The notes beneath the pieces were generated by a model, which saw nothing but the letters and a program-made list of their open reading frames with translations, had not been told where the DNA came from and ran no database searches. From the NCBI RefSeq assembly GCF_001657485.1, contig NZ_LXFU01000046.1:1-64000 (forward strand): 64,000 nt of DNA, in the 5' to 3' direction. The position numbers were made by a program, and so were the translations under genes. This DNA comes from Rhizobium sp. WYCCWR10014 (GTDB taxonomy: Bacteria; Pseudomonadota; Alphaproteobacteria; Rhizobiales; Rhizobiaceae). Positions 1-8,715 of the stretch are shown here, piece by piece; the stretch's first letter is position 1; every line of letters begins with the position of its first letter.

Positions 1-178
1 GGCCGACCGCAGCGCATCCGCGCGGCCCGCAGGCAGCAGCACCGCAGCCTCTTGGGCCGCAGGCCGCCACGCCGCGGCGTGCGGCTTCGGCCGTCGCCGG
101 AACCAGAAGGGGTGCACAGACCATCATCAGCACGGCAAGTGTCGAAAGCATGTGCGATAGGATGACCAGGATCTTCAT
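1..178 (-). CDS. Small secreted Cys-rich protein, cut by the window edge
   Basis: Reading leftward from ATG at 178, the first 59 codons are open and run off the left edge. Residues 1-31 form a signal peptide (a hydrophobic stretch ending PATAEA). Behind it a short motif, ACGPRGC, occurs twice (residues 39-45 and 49-55), giving at least four cysteines. A strong Shine-Dalgarno sequence (GGGAGG) lies six bases before the ATG; a second ATG five bases upstream meets a stop after two codons, so it is not the start. It lies 53 bp downstream of the MscS gene on the same strand and may be co-transcribed. I do not recognise the family; function unknown. Confidence 0.6.
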   Translation of the reverse strand, partial: MKILVILSHMLSTLAVLMMVCAPLLVPATAEAARRGVAACGPRGCGAAACGPRGCAAVG

Positions 179-211
179 TTCATTTCCTCCCATTGCTCGT
201 GTCTTGTTTAT

Positions 212-238
212 GGCCTGAAGGGTTTCGGCCTTCAGGCC
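212..238 (-). terminator. Hairpin at the end of the MscS gene
   Basis: A perfect 10-bp stem (212-221 with 229-238) with a 7-base loop overlaps the mscS-type stop codon. No T-run follows on either strand, so it may only slow transcription or protect mRNA between this gene and the small secreted gene downstream. Confidence 0.3.
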
Positions 239-2388
239 GGGTTTGCGGCTGCGGCCGCGTTGTGTGCTGCGAGCGTCTGCTGGGCAGCGGCTGCAACAGC
301 GTCGTCCTTGCCGCCCGAGACCTGGACGGTCGGCACGGCGAGCTTGATGCCGTTTTCGTTGAACGCCTCATGGATCATCCGCAGAGCCCGACGCTTCAGC
401 GTGAACTGCTGGCCGGGAAGCGTCATGACCTTCATGCGTAGCAGCAGGCCGGAATCGCCGAGGCTGTCGATCCCCTGCATCTTCAGCGGCTCGATCGTCG
501 TCGGCTTGAACTCCGGATCCTCGAACAGCTCCAGGCCGATCTTCTTGATGATCTTGCGGGCCTTCTCGATGTCGGAATCGTAGGTGATGGTGATCGTCAT
601 CTTCTCGATCACCCAGTCGCGGCTCATATTCTGCACGGCGCCGAGCTCGCTGAAGGGCACGATATAGACCGCGCCGCGGTGATGTCTGAGCTTGATGGAT
701 CGCAAGCTGAAGGATTCGACCGTACCCTTGTAGCTGCCGCTCTGGATATACTCGCCAACCCGGAAGGCGTCGTCGAGCAGGTAGAACATCCCGCTGATCA
801 CGTCCTTGACCACCGTCTGTGCGCCGAAACCGATCGCAACACCGACCACGCCGGCGCCGGCGATCAACGGGCCGATCTCCACGCCGAGCGACGACAGTGC
901 CATCATGATCGCGATGGCGACGAAGAGGATCATGAGGAAATTGCGAAGGATTGGCAGCAGGGTTCTGAGACGTGTACGCCGCCGCTCCCGTTCACTGCCG
1001 ATTTCGAGGACGGCTTCGGTGTCGCCGAGCTTGCGATCGATCAGCACTTTCACGACACTCCAGGCGAGATCGACGACGAGCAGAATGATCCCGGCGCTGA
1101 GGAGGCCGCGAACGAGGCGCAGAAGCGGCGAATCCTGCATGGTCATCTGCGTCAGCCTGACGTCCAGAGCGTCCGCAAGCAGAACGATGGCGCCGACGAT
1201 CAGCGCTGCCCTGATGCCACGCTCGACGATCACCGAGACAACGGTGCCTTTCTTGTGTCCGTCCTCTTCGGCAGCGGAAGACCGCAGAATATTGTTGACC
1301 GACGCCTTGGTGAGGGCGATTGCACCGGGCAGGGCGGCACAGACCACCGCGATCCAGAACAGCTTCATGGCTCCCACCACCCACAGCAGCCAGACGGCGA
1401 CGAAGTAGACCGTCCAGAGCCAGTTCCGCGCCCGCAGGCCTATCCGGCTGGCCTGGCCGCCAGACAATCCGGACGGACGCCTCCAGACGGCTTCGATGCC
1501 GATGACGAGGAGCACGAGGCCGAGGGAATAGGCGACGAGTTGCCGGGCCGGGTCGGAAAAACCGAGGGTGCCGAGCAGGCGGATTGTCACCCAGCCAAAG
1601 GCATACCAGCCGACGAGATAACCCAGGCGTTTCGCCCAGTGGCCGGCGGCATCCTTGGTGATCGGGACGACACGGAACCGACCCTCTTCCTCTGCTCGCG
1701 GTGCCAGAAGCACGTCGAAAAGCGCGCTCGCCAGACGGAAGACGACGATCGCGAACAGGTATCCGACGACGATCTCCCTGATAACAGGCGGCCACTGGAA
1801 CAGCAGGAAGAAGCCGATGCTGCCGAGGCCGAACGAAAGGACGTAACATGCCGCCCACAGAAGCCTCGCAGCCAGTGCCATCAACCTGTCGCGAACCGTG
1901 GCAAAGGGCGCGCGCGCCATCCATGAGCGCCAGCCGGCGCTGATCCACCAGAACAGCCATTGTGCGGCCAGTCCGACGGCGACGAAGGCGGCGACCAGGA
2001 AGATCGGCCGCGTCCCGCCGTTCGCCTGAATGTCCCGTTCGAGCACGGCCCCACCGCGCATCGTCTCCAGGGGAAAGGACTGGATGGCCCCGAGAAGACC
2101 GGAGGCGTGGGCACGGAATCGCATCGCGAATTCCGAGAATGAAGGGTCGGCGTTCGTGGTTTCCAAGGGCGGCTCCGCCGCGGTCTTGGCTGCTTGCGAC
2201 TGCTGCTGCAGGAAACGTTGGACATCAGGATCCGAGAGCATCCCGATAAAGCGCTGGACGCTTTCCGGCTGTGGGCTCGCTGGCGTCACGCTCTGTGCCA
2301 CAGCAATCGAGGCACAAAGGAGAACGGAAGCCACGGCGGCCCCCGTGAAAAGCGGTCTAAATATGCGGATCTTGGAAAGTAAGAGCAT
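232..2388 (-). CDS. MscS-family mechanosensitive ion channel
   Basis: 718 aa. It has an N-terminal signal peptide (about residues 1-31), a periplasmic segment, many membrane helices, and a C-terminal MscS domain from about residue 497. This includes the Gly/Ala-rich pore helix (GPLIAGAGVVGVAIGFGAQT), the conserved turn after it (VVKDVISGMFYLLDDAFRVG) and the beta domain with GTVESFSLRSIKLRH. Such long MscS paralogues sit in the inner membrane and release solutes on hypo-osmotic shock. It starts 46 bp after the stop of the lipoprotein hydrolase on the same strand, so the two are probably co-transcribed. The family is certain; the gating role is inferred from the family. Confidence 0.93.
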   Translation of the reverse strand: MLLLSKIRIFRPLFTGAAVASVLLCASIAVAQSVTPASPQPESVQRFIGMLSDPDVQRFLQQQSQAAKTAAEPPLETTNADPSFSEFAMRFRAHASGLLGAIQSFPLETMRGGAVLERDIQANGGTRPIFLVAAFVAVGLAAQWLFWWISAGWRSWMARAPFATVRDRLMALAARLLWAACYVLSFGLGSIGFFLLFQWPPVIREIVVGYLFAIVVFRLASALFDVLLAPRAEEEGRFRVVPITKDAAGHWAKRLGYLVGWYAFGWVTIRLLGTLGFSDPARQLVAYSLGLVLLVIGIEAVWRRPSGLSGGQASRIGLRARNWLWTVYFVAVWLLWVVGAMKLFWIAVVCAALPGAIALTKASVNNILRSSAAEEDGHKKGTVVSVIVERGIRAALIVGAIVLLADALDVRLTQMTMQDSPLLRLVRGLLSAGIILLVVDLAWSVVKVLIDRKLGDTEAVLEIGSERERRRTRLRTLLPILRNFLMILFVAIAIMMALSSLGVEIGPLIAGAGVVGVAIGFGAQTVVKDVISGMFYLLDDAFRVGEYIQSGSYKGTVESFSLRSIKLRHHRGAVYIVPFSELGAVQNMSRDWVIEKMTITITYDSDIEKARKIIKKIGLELFEDPEFKPTTIEPLKMQGIDSLGDSGLLLRMKVMTLPGQQFTLKRRALRMIHEAFNENGIKLAVPTVQVSGGKDDAVAAAAQQTLAAHNAAAAANPA

Positions 2389-2434
2389 CGTCTATCCTGA
2401 TCTTTATGAACCTGTCAGCTTGCCGATTCCTGGG

Positions 2435-3745
2435 TTATTGCCTGCATGACTCCTTCGATCGGCCTGCGGCAGTGCAGTCGGGCGCTCGTGGCTGCGTACC
2501 CACAGGACCCGTGAGGCCGCTCACCTGGCCGGCGTAATTATCTCTGGTGTCGGCATCGACGACCGCGACCGGGGCGGCAAGGATCAGGCCGGCGGCGCTG
2601 CCCGCGGCGGCCGCCGTGCTCGTCGTTGCGGCAAGGATCTTGTCCCCGAGCCCGACCTTGCTGTCGGTCAGCGTCTGGCCGTCGGAAATCCGCGCGCCGA
2701 TGAGCTGGACGACTTCGGGTGATTCCGCGAATTTTCCGTGGTTCAGCCTGTCGCCCGCCTTGACCTTGGTGAGGTCGATTACCGTGATCTGGCTATCGGC
2801 AAGTTCCTTCTTGAAGGGGGCCTGCTCGGGATCGATGGCACCGAGTCTGGCGACGTCGCCCCATACCCTGCGGGATACCGCGAGCGCGCGATCGTCTCGG
2901 GAAACGAACAAGGTGAACTTCGGATGCTGCTTGCCCATGTCGACGATCTGCTGACGGAAGACATCGACATCCACGTCGGGCGAGGCCAGCATGACATTCT
3001 CGAACTTGGCAGGGAGGCGGCCGTTGCGGATCGCCATCTGACGAAGCGCTTCCAGCGCCAGCCAGTTCCCCATGGAATGCGCAAGGATCGAGACTTCCTT
3101 CACCTCCGGGTCCTTGGCGAGATACTGGAAGAGCGTCTCCAAGGCGTTGCGTGTGTAGTTGGTGCTCTCCCTGTCATAGCCATATGCGAGCAGACTGCCC
3201 CGCGACGGCCATGTCACCAACACGGGCGCGCTATGCACGCCGGAATCCTTGACGATCTGAGCGAAGCGATAGACGGAATCTTCGAAACGGTTGTTGAAGC
3301 CGTGAATGAACACCAGCACGCTGCGGTCGCGGCTCTTCCTGACAGAGGCGCTCAGCCATTTCTTGGCTTCGTCGCGTGTGATCTCCTCGGCTTTCAAGGT
3401 TGCGAAGTCCGTTGCCGGATTGGATGGAAGCCTCCTCGGCCAGGCGACTTCGCCGACCTTGCGGACGTTCGCTGGGGGAATGGAGACGGTGATGTCGGCA
3501 AAGGCAGGGGCGAGTGCGCGCTCGCCTGTGAACATTTCGCCTTGGATCGTGGAGCGGCTGCGCGTCGTGGTCACGAGCATGTCGACCTTGGTGGCGTTCG
3601 GCGCGCTATCGGCAACGGGGATGAGCACATTCTTCGGGTGGCCGCCACATCCGGCTAATGCGCAGAGCAGCAGCAGAGCCGAGATCCATTTCAGACCTGG
3701 GGAAGGGCTTGGTCGAATTCGGCCATCGCGACATTTTGTGCTCAC
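2435..3745 (-). CDS. Lipoprotein alpha/beta hydrolase (DUF900 family)
   Basis: 436 aa. After a positively charged N-terminus comes a hydrophobic segment ending in a lipobox (LAGC, Cys33), so it is probably a membrane-anchored lipoprotein. The DUF900 alpha/beta-hydrolase core shows the strand/oxyanion motif VLVFIHGFNN and the nucleophile elbow AHSMGNW with the catalytic serine. A downstream motif (LASPDVDVDVF) fits the acid region. Substrate unknown; family members are esterase-like. It precedes the MscS gene by 46 bp. A half-match to the GTATGTTAC operator seen at 5751 and 6254 lies about 120 bp upstream, suggesting shared control. Confidence 0.88.
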   Translation of the reverse strand: MSTKCRDGRIRPSPSPGLKWISALLLLCALAGCGGHPKNVLIPVADSAPNATKVDMLVTTTRSRSTIQGEMFTGERALAPAFADITVSIPPANVRKVGEVAWPRRLPSNPATDFATLKAEEITRDEAKKWLSASVRKSRDRSVLVFIHGFNNRFEDSVYRFAQIVKDSGVHSAPVLVTWPSRGSLLAYGYDRESTNYTRNALETLFQYLAKDPEVKEVSILAHSMGNWLALEALRQMAIRNGRLPAKFENVMLASPDVDVDVFRQQIVDMGKQHPKFTLFVSRDDRALAVSRRVWGDVARLGAIDPEQAPFKKELADSQITVIDLTKVKAGDRLNHGKFAESPEVVQLIGARISDGQTLTDSKVGLGDKILAATTSTAAAAGSAAGLILAAPVAVVDADTRDNYAGQVSGLTGPVGTQPRAPDCTAAGRSKESCRQ

Positions 3746-3847
3746 TGCTGTTCCTCATAGTCCTGTCAAGGTCGGGCAGGCCTCGACGCCGCACGCCGCG
3801 GCGGTCGAAGTCGGCACTGGGCGAGACTATGTGAAGATGAGATGGCT

Positions 3848-3865
3848 TACCCGTATGATCGGGTA
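3848..3865. other. Short hairpin with an adjacent operator half-site
   Basis: TACCCG-N6-CGGGTA forms a 6-bp stem. The right arm runs into GTATGTTACGGT (3863-3874), which matches the left half of the palindrome at 5751-5769. It lies between the TPR gene (ending at 3888) and the hydrolase gene (starting at 3745), both leftward, so it could be a terminator, an operator, or both. Confidence 0.35.
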
Positions 3866-3887
3866 TGTTACGGTCGGGGAGACAGGA

Positions 3888-5708
3888 TTAGCGGGGTTGC
3901 AGATCCGAGGTGGCGGCGGTCGACGCGATTGCATCGGGATCGGGCACCGTCATCCCCGCCTTGCGAAGTCCTTCGATCAGGCGGTCGCGATCTTCAGGCT
4001 GCATGTTGCGCATTGCGAGTTCCGTTACAAGGTTCGGCAGGAAGTCAGGTCGCATGCTGACGAACACCTGGCCTTCCCGGCGGGCGTCCTCCATCATGCC
4101 AGCCTCCGCGTAGATGATGGCGGCGACAACATGGAAGAGAGGGAATTTCTGCATGTTCGCCTGCCGGATCTCCAGCACGGCGGTGTGGTTGTCGTGGAGC
4201 ATGTAGGCGGCCAGGGCTCGCGTCCCGTGGTAAAAGCCGCCGCTGCCCGGATTGAGGGCGATGGCTTGGTCCAGGAGGGTTGCTCCGCGCTGCCACTGTC
4301 CGCCGATCGCCAGCCGGGTTCCGAACTCGCCCATCAGTTCGGTGTCGTTGGGGTTGGTGGCGAGCGCCTGCTCGCCCACACGAAGTGATTCAGCGAGCTG
4401 CCTGTCGAAGAACAGCGCCGTCATCAGCGCTTGAAGTCCGCGCGTATTGCTTGGATCGATCTGGGTTGCGCGCCTGGCGGCATCGAGCGCCCGCTGTATG
4501 GCTGAATCCTTGCCTGGTGTCGGATTGAACTTGTAGCGGTCCTCATCGAGATAGACGATCGACAGCATTGCCCAGGCGGTCGCGTAGCTCGGAAACCGTG
4601 CGACCGCAGCCTCGAGGCAATCCCGGACGCGCGCATGCGCTTCGGGGCTCAGTTCCGAACGATAGGCATAGAAGCGCAACGTGCATTCGTACGCGCCGAG
4701 GTCGTCCGGCGGCGGACCGGCGGAGTCGATCTGTGCCATGATCCCGTAGGGCTGGGCAATGGCAGTCGCGACCTTTCTGGCGACATCCGTCTGGATCGCA
4801 AACAGGTCTCCCGATGCGAGATCATTGTCATAGTTCTCCGACCAGAGGATTTCGCCGTCCGACGTATCCAGCAACCTGGCCGTCACACGAAGACGCTTGC
4901 CCGACGTGCGTACGCCGCCGGCAAGGAGATAGCGTGCACCGAATTCGGCCCGGATCTCCGATGCGCCCACATCCGCGGGGAGGGACTTGGACGTTTCGCG
5001 GCCGAAGACCTTGATCTCCTTGAATCGGGGCAGAATGGTCATCAGTTCCTCGGTCAGGCCAGCTGTATAGAGCTGTGCCTCTGGCCCTTCGCCGAGGTTG
5101 GCAAAGGGAGCCACCACGAGGGCAGGCCGATCGGGCGACAGGCTTGCAACGCGTTCGGCAGACGGATCGGGAGACCGCGCTCCGATCCAGTATAGCGAAG
5201 TTACCACTGCAGCAAGCGCAGCAGCCCCCGGCAACAAGACCCGCTTTGCGCGCCACCAGCGTCCGGGGCGAACCTCAGAGGGCGATGTTTCGCCAGCGTC
5301 ATCGTCTCCAATGTCGACTGACGCCGGACAGGACCAGGCGAAGGTTGGAATATATCCGCCTTTGGGAATGTCGATCCTGACGGAGTCATGCTGCCCGGCG
5401 ACGAGATAATAGCGCTCGAGTGATCGCCGCAGCCGTCCGGCCTCGATCCTGACCACCGGATCGTCCTGGGTGAAGCCAGGGTCCCGGCCGAATACCTCGA
5501 TCGCGATCGAATAGGCTTTGATCCGGTTGCCCCGACCCTCGAGGGTTTCCGAGACGACATAGCGGAGAAACGCAGCCGCGCGACCGACCCCTGGAAATTC
5601 AGGGCTGGAGATGACACGTTCCAGTTGCTCGCTGATATCGTCGGCTTGCGGCGCCGGCCTTGAAGAAATGGGTGCGGCAGACCCCTCTGCCGGTATCGAT
5701 GTCTGCAT
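3888..5708 (-). CDS. TolB-like/TPR regulatory protein of the rhizobial 'adenylate cyclase-like' type
   Basis: 606 aa from the ATG at 5708; a TTG at 5720 would add four residues, but the ATG has GGGG six bases upstream. The N-terminal ~110 residues hold a conserved domain (SPEFPGVGRAAAFLRYVV, RIEAGRLRRSLERYY) found in many rhizobial proteins labelled adenylate cyclase, although no cyclase catalytic domain is present here. A single membrane helix (about 165-185) follows, then a TolB-like domain (VVAPFANLGEG to NYDNDLASGDLF), then TPR-like helices to the C-terminus. A cytoplasmic sensor with a periplasmic protein-interaction part is plausible. The 19-bp palindrome at 5751-5769 lies about 40 bp upstream of its start. 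Confidence 0.85.
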   Translation of the reverse strand: MQTSIPAEGSAAPISSRPAPQADDISEQLERVISSPEFPGVGRAAAFLRYVVSETLEGRGNRIKAYSIAIEVFGRDPGFTQDDPVVRIEAGRLRRSLERYYLVAGQHDSVRIDIPKGGYIPTFAWSCPASVDIGDDDAGETSPSEVRPGRWWRAKRVLLPGAAALAAVVTSLYWIGARSPDPSAERVASLSPDRPALVVAPFANLGEGPEAQLYTAGLTEELMTILPRFKEIKVFGRETSKSLPADVGASEIRAEFGARYLLAGGVRTSGKRLRVTARLLDTSDGEILWSENYDNDLASGDLFAIQTDVARKVATAIAQPYGIMAQIDSAGPPPDDLGAYECTLRFYAYRSELSPEAHARVRDCLEAAVARFPSYATAWAMLSIVYLDEDRYKFNPTPGKDSAIQRALDAARRATQIDPSNTRGLQALMTALFFDRQLAESLRVGEQALATNPNDTELMGEFGTRLAIGGQWQRGATLLDQAIALNPGSGGFYHGTRALAAYMLHDNHTAVLEIRQANMQKFPLFHVVAAIIYAEAGMMEDARREGQVFVSMRPDFLPNLVTELAMRNMQPEDRDRLIEGLRKAGMTVPDPDAIASTAATSDLQPR

Positions 5709-5750
5709 GTCTGTCCCCAATCCCCCGTGGAGTCATGTCACTGCCAGACC

Positions 5751-5769
5751 GTATGTTACGGTAACATAC
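5751..5769. promoter_or_regulatory. Perfect 19-bp palindromic operator
   Basis: GTATGTTAC-G-GTAACATAC is a perfect inverted repeat in the divergent promoter between the TPR gene (leftward) and the 85-aa protein (rightward). A near copy is at 6254-6272, in front of the efflux operon. The size and symmetry are typical of TetR-family operators; no tetR gene is in the window, so the regulator is unknown. Confidence 0.6.
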
Positions 5770-5854
5770 TCCACGAACCGATCGTCGTCCATGAAGATCG
5801 GGATCTGGCACACGTTGCAGTGGCGACGTCTCGAATGCCGGTAAGGAGTGGACC

Positions 5855-6112
5855 ATGGACGAAGGCGTGACCGCAGTCCGTCGGCAGTTTCCAGCCAGGA
5901 TCAAGGCGATCGACGATCTCACTGCCCGCAGTGAAGACTTTCGGGAAATCTGCAGGGACTTTGCAGACGCTCAATCGGCGCTGCAGAAATGGAACGTCTC
6001 AACCGATCCGAAACGCGACGAGCGCGTCGTCGAATACCAGGAGCTGATCGCCGAACTCTCCAAGGAGATAGAGGGCGCGCTTGACGCGTCGGTACCGCCA
6101 ATCGCTCGCTGA
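5855..6112 (+). CDS. Hypothetical 85-aa helical protein
   Basis: 85 aa, highly charged and predicted mostly helical (FREICRDFADAQSALQKW, YQELIAELSKEIEGAL), without signal peptide or membrane segment. Shine-Dalgarno AAGGAG lies eight bases before the ATG. The gene lies between two copies of the palindromic operator (5751 and 6254) and 12 bp before a RIME-like repeat, so it may belong to the same regulon as the efflux genes. I do not recognise the family; function unknown. Confidence 0.65.
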   Translation: MDEGVTAVRRQFPARIKAIDDLTARSEDFREICRDFADAQSALQKWNVSTDPKRDERVVEYQELIAELSKEIEGALDASVPPIAR

Positions 6113-6122
6113 TAGGTGCGGC

Positions 6123-6229
6123 TAAAGCGCGTCGCAACCCTTCAGGTTCGCTCTTCGCGCTTTAGGTCTTTATTTCTACGCATGTCGTTATCGCAAAACC
6201 GCTGCACACTTTTGCGCGACATGCTTTAG
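6123..6229. repeat. RIME-like element (two palindromes, about 107 bp)
   Basis: Two adjacent imperfect palindromes: 6123-6164 (TAAAGCGCG...CGCGCTTTA) and 6180-6226 (GCATGTCG...GCGACATGC). Size and layout match the Rhizobium intergenic mosaic elements known from Rhizobiaceae. A related element is at 46569-46653. Confidence 0.7.
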
Positions 6230-6253
6230 CCCAGCGGCAAGCCGTCGCGAGGC

Positions 6254-6272
6254 GTATGTTACGGTTACCTAC
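6254..6272. promoter_or_regulatory. Second copy of the palindromic operator
   Basis: GTATGTTACGGTTACCTAC keeps the left half of the 5751 palindrome and most of the right half. It sits about 95 bp upstream of the HlyD-family start codon, a good position for repression of the efflux operon. It shows that the ATG at 6256 lies inside an operator and is unlikely to be a start codon. Confidence 0.55.
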
Positions 6273-6366
6273 TTGCCTTCCATCGCCCGGTACCGACCAT
6301 CGCGACAGACGTCCGGCGCTGAAACTTGCGCTTCCACGAAACGAAACGCCTCCGAAGGATATTGCC

Positions 6367-7473
6367 GTGGTTTCCGAAAACTTGGACGAGCCTGCCATTT
6401 CCCCAACGCCTCGGAATCCCCTCCGCAGGATAGCGCTGATCGTCCTCCTTCTGGCGCTCGTCCTGTTCGGCCTCTCCATCTTCATGGAGCGGCGGACGCC
6501 ATCGACCTCGCAGGCTCAGGTCCAGGCCTATATCGTCGGTATCGCACCCGAAGTCACCGGCCGGGTGGTGGAAGTCGGCGTCGCCGACAACTCGCGCGTC
6601 GAGGCCAATCAGATTCTCTTTCGTATCGATCCCGAGCGCTACGAGCTGGCGGTCAGTGAGGCCGAGGCGAGCCTTGCAAGTGTCGGCCAGTCAATGGGCG
6701 CGTCAACGGCTGCTGTCGATGCGGCGCAGGCAAAACTCGTAACGGCGCAGGTCGATCGGGACAATCTTCGTGAACAATCTGCGCGCGCCGCAGAGCTGGA
6801 AAAGAGGGGCGTGTATTCCAAAGCGCGGGCTGAATCAACTAGGTCGGCTTTCGGTCAGTCAGAGGCGGCCGTCACCGGTGCTGAAGCTGAGCTGGCCAAG
6901 GCCAAGGAGCAGCTCGGGCCGAGCGGAAATGACAATCCGCAGCTACGGGCGGCTCTGGCAGCGCTCGAAAAGGCACGACTCGATCTGCTGCGGACCACCG
7001 TTCAGGCACCTTCGGCCGGGGTCGTGACCAACCTCCAACTTACAACCGGTAAGGTCGTGTCGGCTGGACAGTCTGCCATGACCTTTATCGATGTCGGAAC
7101 GATCTGGATCACCGCCGCATTCAAGGAGAATAGCCTCGAGAAGGTCGCAGTCGGCAACCGGGCGGAAGTCCTCTTCGACGCGCTTCCCGGTCGGTTGTTT
7201 CCGGCGCAAGTCGAGAGCGTTGGTTTCGGCGTGTCGCAGGGCAGCACGGACCCGAACACCGGATTGCCGACGATCCGGAGCGATAGTGGCTGGGTCCAGG
7301 AGCCGCAGCGGTTTCCAGTCCGCCTCATCATCGAGGAGGCGCAGCGGCCCAAGGGCGGCGTACGCTACGGCTCGCAGGCGACCGTCGTCATCTATACCGG
7401 CGACAACCCAGTCACCAATGCCTGGGGGTCGCTCTGGATCCGCATCATGTCGGTGCTGACCTATGTCCGCTGA
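6367..7473 (+). CDS. HlyD-family membrane fusion protein (EmrA-like)
   Basis: 368 aa from GTG at 6367, which has AAGGA eight bases upstream; the frame is open further upstream but that part overlaps the operator. One membrane helix (about residues 22-42), then the two half-lipoyl motifs of periplasmic adaptors (IVGIAPEVTGRVVEVGV near the N-terminus, VQAPSAGVVTNLQLTTGKVV later) flanking a long alpha-helical hairpin, and a beta-barrel (IWITAAFKENSLEKVAVG). It links an inner-membrane pump to an outer-membrane channel. Its stop overlaps the DUF2955 start by 11 bases, so the two are translated together. Confidence 0.9.
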   Translation: MVSENLDEPAISPTPRNPLRRIALIVLLLALVLFGLSIFMERRTPSTSQAQVQAYIVGIAPEVTGRVVEVGVADNSRVEANQILFRIDPERYELAVSEAEASLASVGQSMGASTAAVDAAQAKLVTAQVDRDNLREQSARAAELEKRGVYSKARAESTRSAFGQSEAAVTGAEAELAKAKEQLGPSGNDNPQLRAALAALEKARLDLLRTTVQAPSAGVVTNLQLTTGKVVSAGQSAMTFIDVGTIWITAAFKENSLEKVAVGNRAEVLFDALPGRLFPAQVESVGFGVSQGSTDPNTGLPTIRSDSGWVQEPQRFPVRLIIEEAQRPKGGVRYGSQATVVIYTGDNPVTNAWGSLWIRIMSVLTYVR

Positions 7474-8491
7474 GAGGAGCCCTGCGGTCGAAGAGCAGAA
7501 ACGCAAGGGGCTTCGGGTTGCGTTCGCGGTCTCCCTCGGCTTCACGCTCGCCGTCCATGCAGGGGCTATCGTGCCCTTCCTCGGTCCGCTCTTTGCCGCT
7601 CAGTTTCTGCTCGGCAGTTCGCGGCCGATGCCGCTCGGCAAGACCCTCGGCGCGGCGATGGTCATCCTGATCGCCGGGATGGCGATGATGGTTCTGACCA
7701 ACGTGCTCGGCGACCGTCCGGCACCTTTCCTTCTGATTTTGGGGCTGACCTATTTCGCGTGCTTCGCCGCACAGTCCACTGGAAAGGGAGGAGCGGCGGT
7801 CTTTCTCGTGCTCGTCGTTTCGATCATCGTGCCTCTGCTCGGCATCCTGAACAAGGAACTCGCCAATTCCATCCTGTCCATCCTGGTCACCGGGGTATTG
7901 TCGGGCACGGTTCTGATGTGGTTCGCCCATGCGGTCTTTCCCGAGCCGTTCTCCCCGGAGCTCGAGGCGGTGGCGATCGACGAGCGGCCGCCGTCCCTGC
8001 TTCGGGCGTTGGCAAACACGGTCATCCTTCTGGCGTCCGTCGTGATCTGCCTGACGAGCGACGATCTGAACGCTGCGGCGGTCATTCCCATCACCGTGGC
8101 GTCGTTGCTCGGGCAGCTCGACGTTACCGCGAGCGCGCGGACGGCGATCGGGCTCGTGCTCGTCAATCTGTTCGGCGGCGTGCTCGCCTCCGTTGCCTAT
8201 GCCGCGCTCTCGCTGCGCCCCAATCTCCTCTCCATCTTTCTCATCGTTCTCGTCGTCGTCCTCTTCATCGGAGGGCGCGCGGCTGCTCGCTCGAAGGACG
8301 CCCCGGTTTTTGCCGGCGCCCTGACGACATTCCTGATCCTCTTCGGCCTCGGGGTCTCGCCTCTACCGGGCAGCGCTGCAGAATCCTTCGCCACCCGCAT
8401 TGTCTATGTCGCAGCGGCCTTGATCTACGCGCTGCTGTTTGCCGCCATCCTGTGGCCGCGGACAAGGGAAACGAAGAGGATATCAGCATGA
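7463..8491 (+). CDS. DUF2955 inner-membrane protein (putative efflux partner)
   Basis: 342 aa with about ten hydrophobic segments, arranged as two halves as in FUSC-like transporters; members of DUF2955 usually follow an HlyD-type adaptor, as here. The start overlaps the upstream gene by 11 bases. No ATP-binding or MFS signature is visible, so the energy source is probably a proton gradient (inference). Substrate unknown; aromatic acids or other small toxic molecules are usual for such pairs. A 20-codon reading frame begins at an overlapping ATGA (8488) but is too short to support. Confidence 0.85.
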   Translation: MSAERSPAVEEQKRKGLRVAFAVSLGFTLAVHAGAIVPFLGPLFAAQFLLGSSRPMPLGKTLGAAMVILIAGMAMMVLTNVLGDRPAPFLLILGLTYFACFAAQSTGKGGAAVFLVLVVSIIVPLLGILNKELANSILSILVTGVLSGTVLMWFAHAVFPEPFSPELEAVAIDERPPSLLRALANTVILLASVVICLTSDDLNAAAVIPITVASLLGQLDVTASARTAIGLVLVNLFGGVLASVAYAALSLRPNLLSIFLIVLVVVLFIGGRAAARSKDAPVFAGALTTFLILFGLGVSPLPGSAAESFATRIVYVAAALIYALLFAAILWPRTRETKRISA

Positions 8492-8652
8492 GCCGTCCGT
8501 TCGCCGCGACAGATCGACCGATTGGCAATCTCGCCTCCCTGGGTGCCTGAAGGAATGGCGCTCCGGATCGGCCATGCTTGATGGAAAGGCTGGCGCAGGA
8601 GCGACACGAGTGACGTTTTTGCTGTCATTTCCTCGCCACTGGCGAGAATGTA

Positions 8653-8670
8653 AGTATATGTGAATATACT
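8653..8670. promoter_or_regulatory. AT-rich palindrome upstream of the DUF3300 gene
   Basis: AGTATAT-GTGA-ATATACT, 7-bp arms with a 4-base spacer, 46 bp before the start of the DUF3300 gene. It stands out in GC-rich surroundings. It may be an operator overlapping the promoter; the regulator is unknown. Confidence 0.4.
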
Positions 8671-8715
8671 AAAGCCGGCAGTCTACACCATGTCTGACCG
8701 CAAGGAGGATTTGAG

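Noticed and set aside
679..1926. 415-codon open frame on the + strand
   Set aside because: It lies opposite the MscS gene, is rich in Asp/Glu/His/Gln low complexity typical of antisense frames in GC-rich DNA, and has no domain.
6256..6366. Upstream in-frame extension of the HlyD gene
   Set aside because: It begins inside the operator and has no Shine-Dalgarno; the GTG at 6367 has one and gives the normal adaptor N-terminus.
8488..8550. 20-codon frame overlapping the DUF2955 stop (ATGA)
   Set aside because: Start/stop overlap is attractive, but 20 codons without any recognisable feature are not enough.
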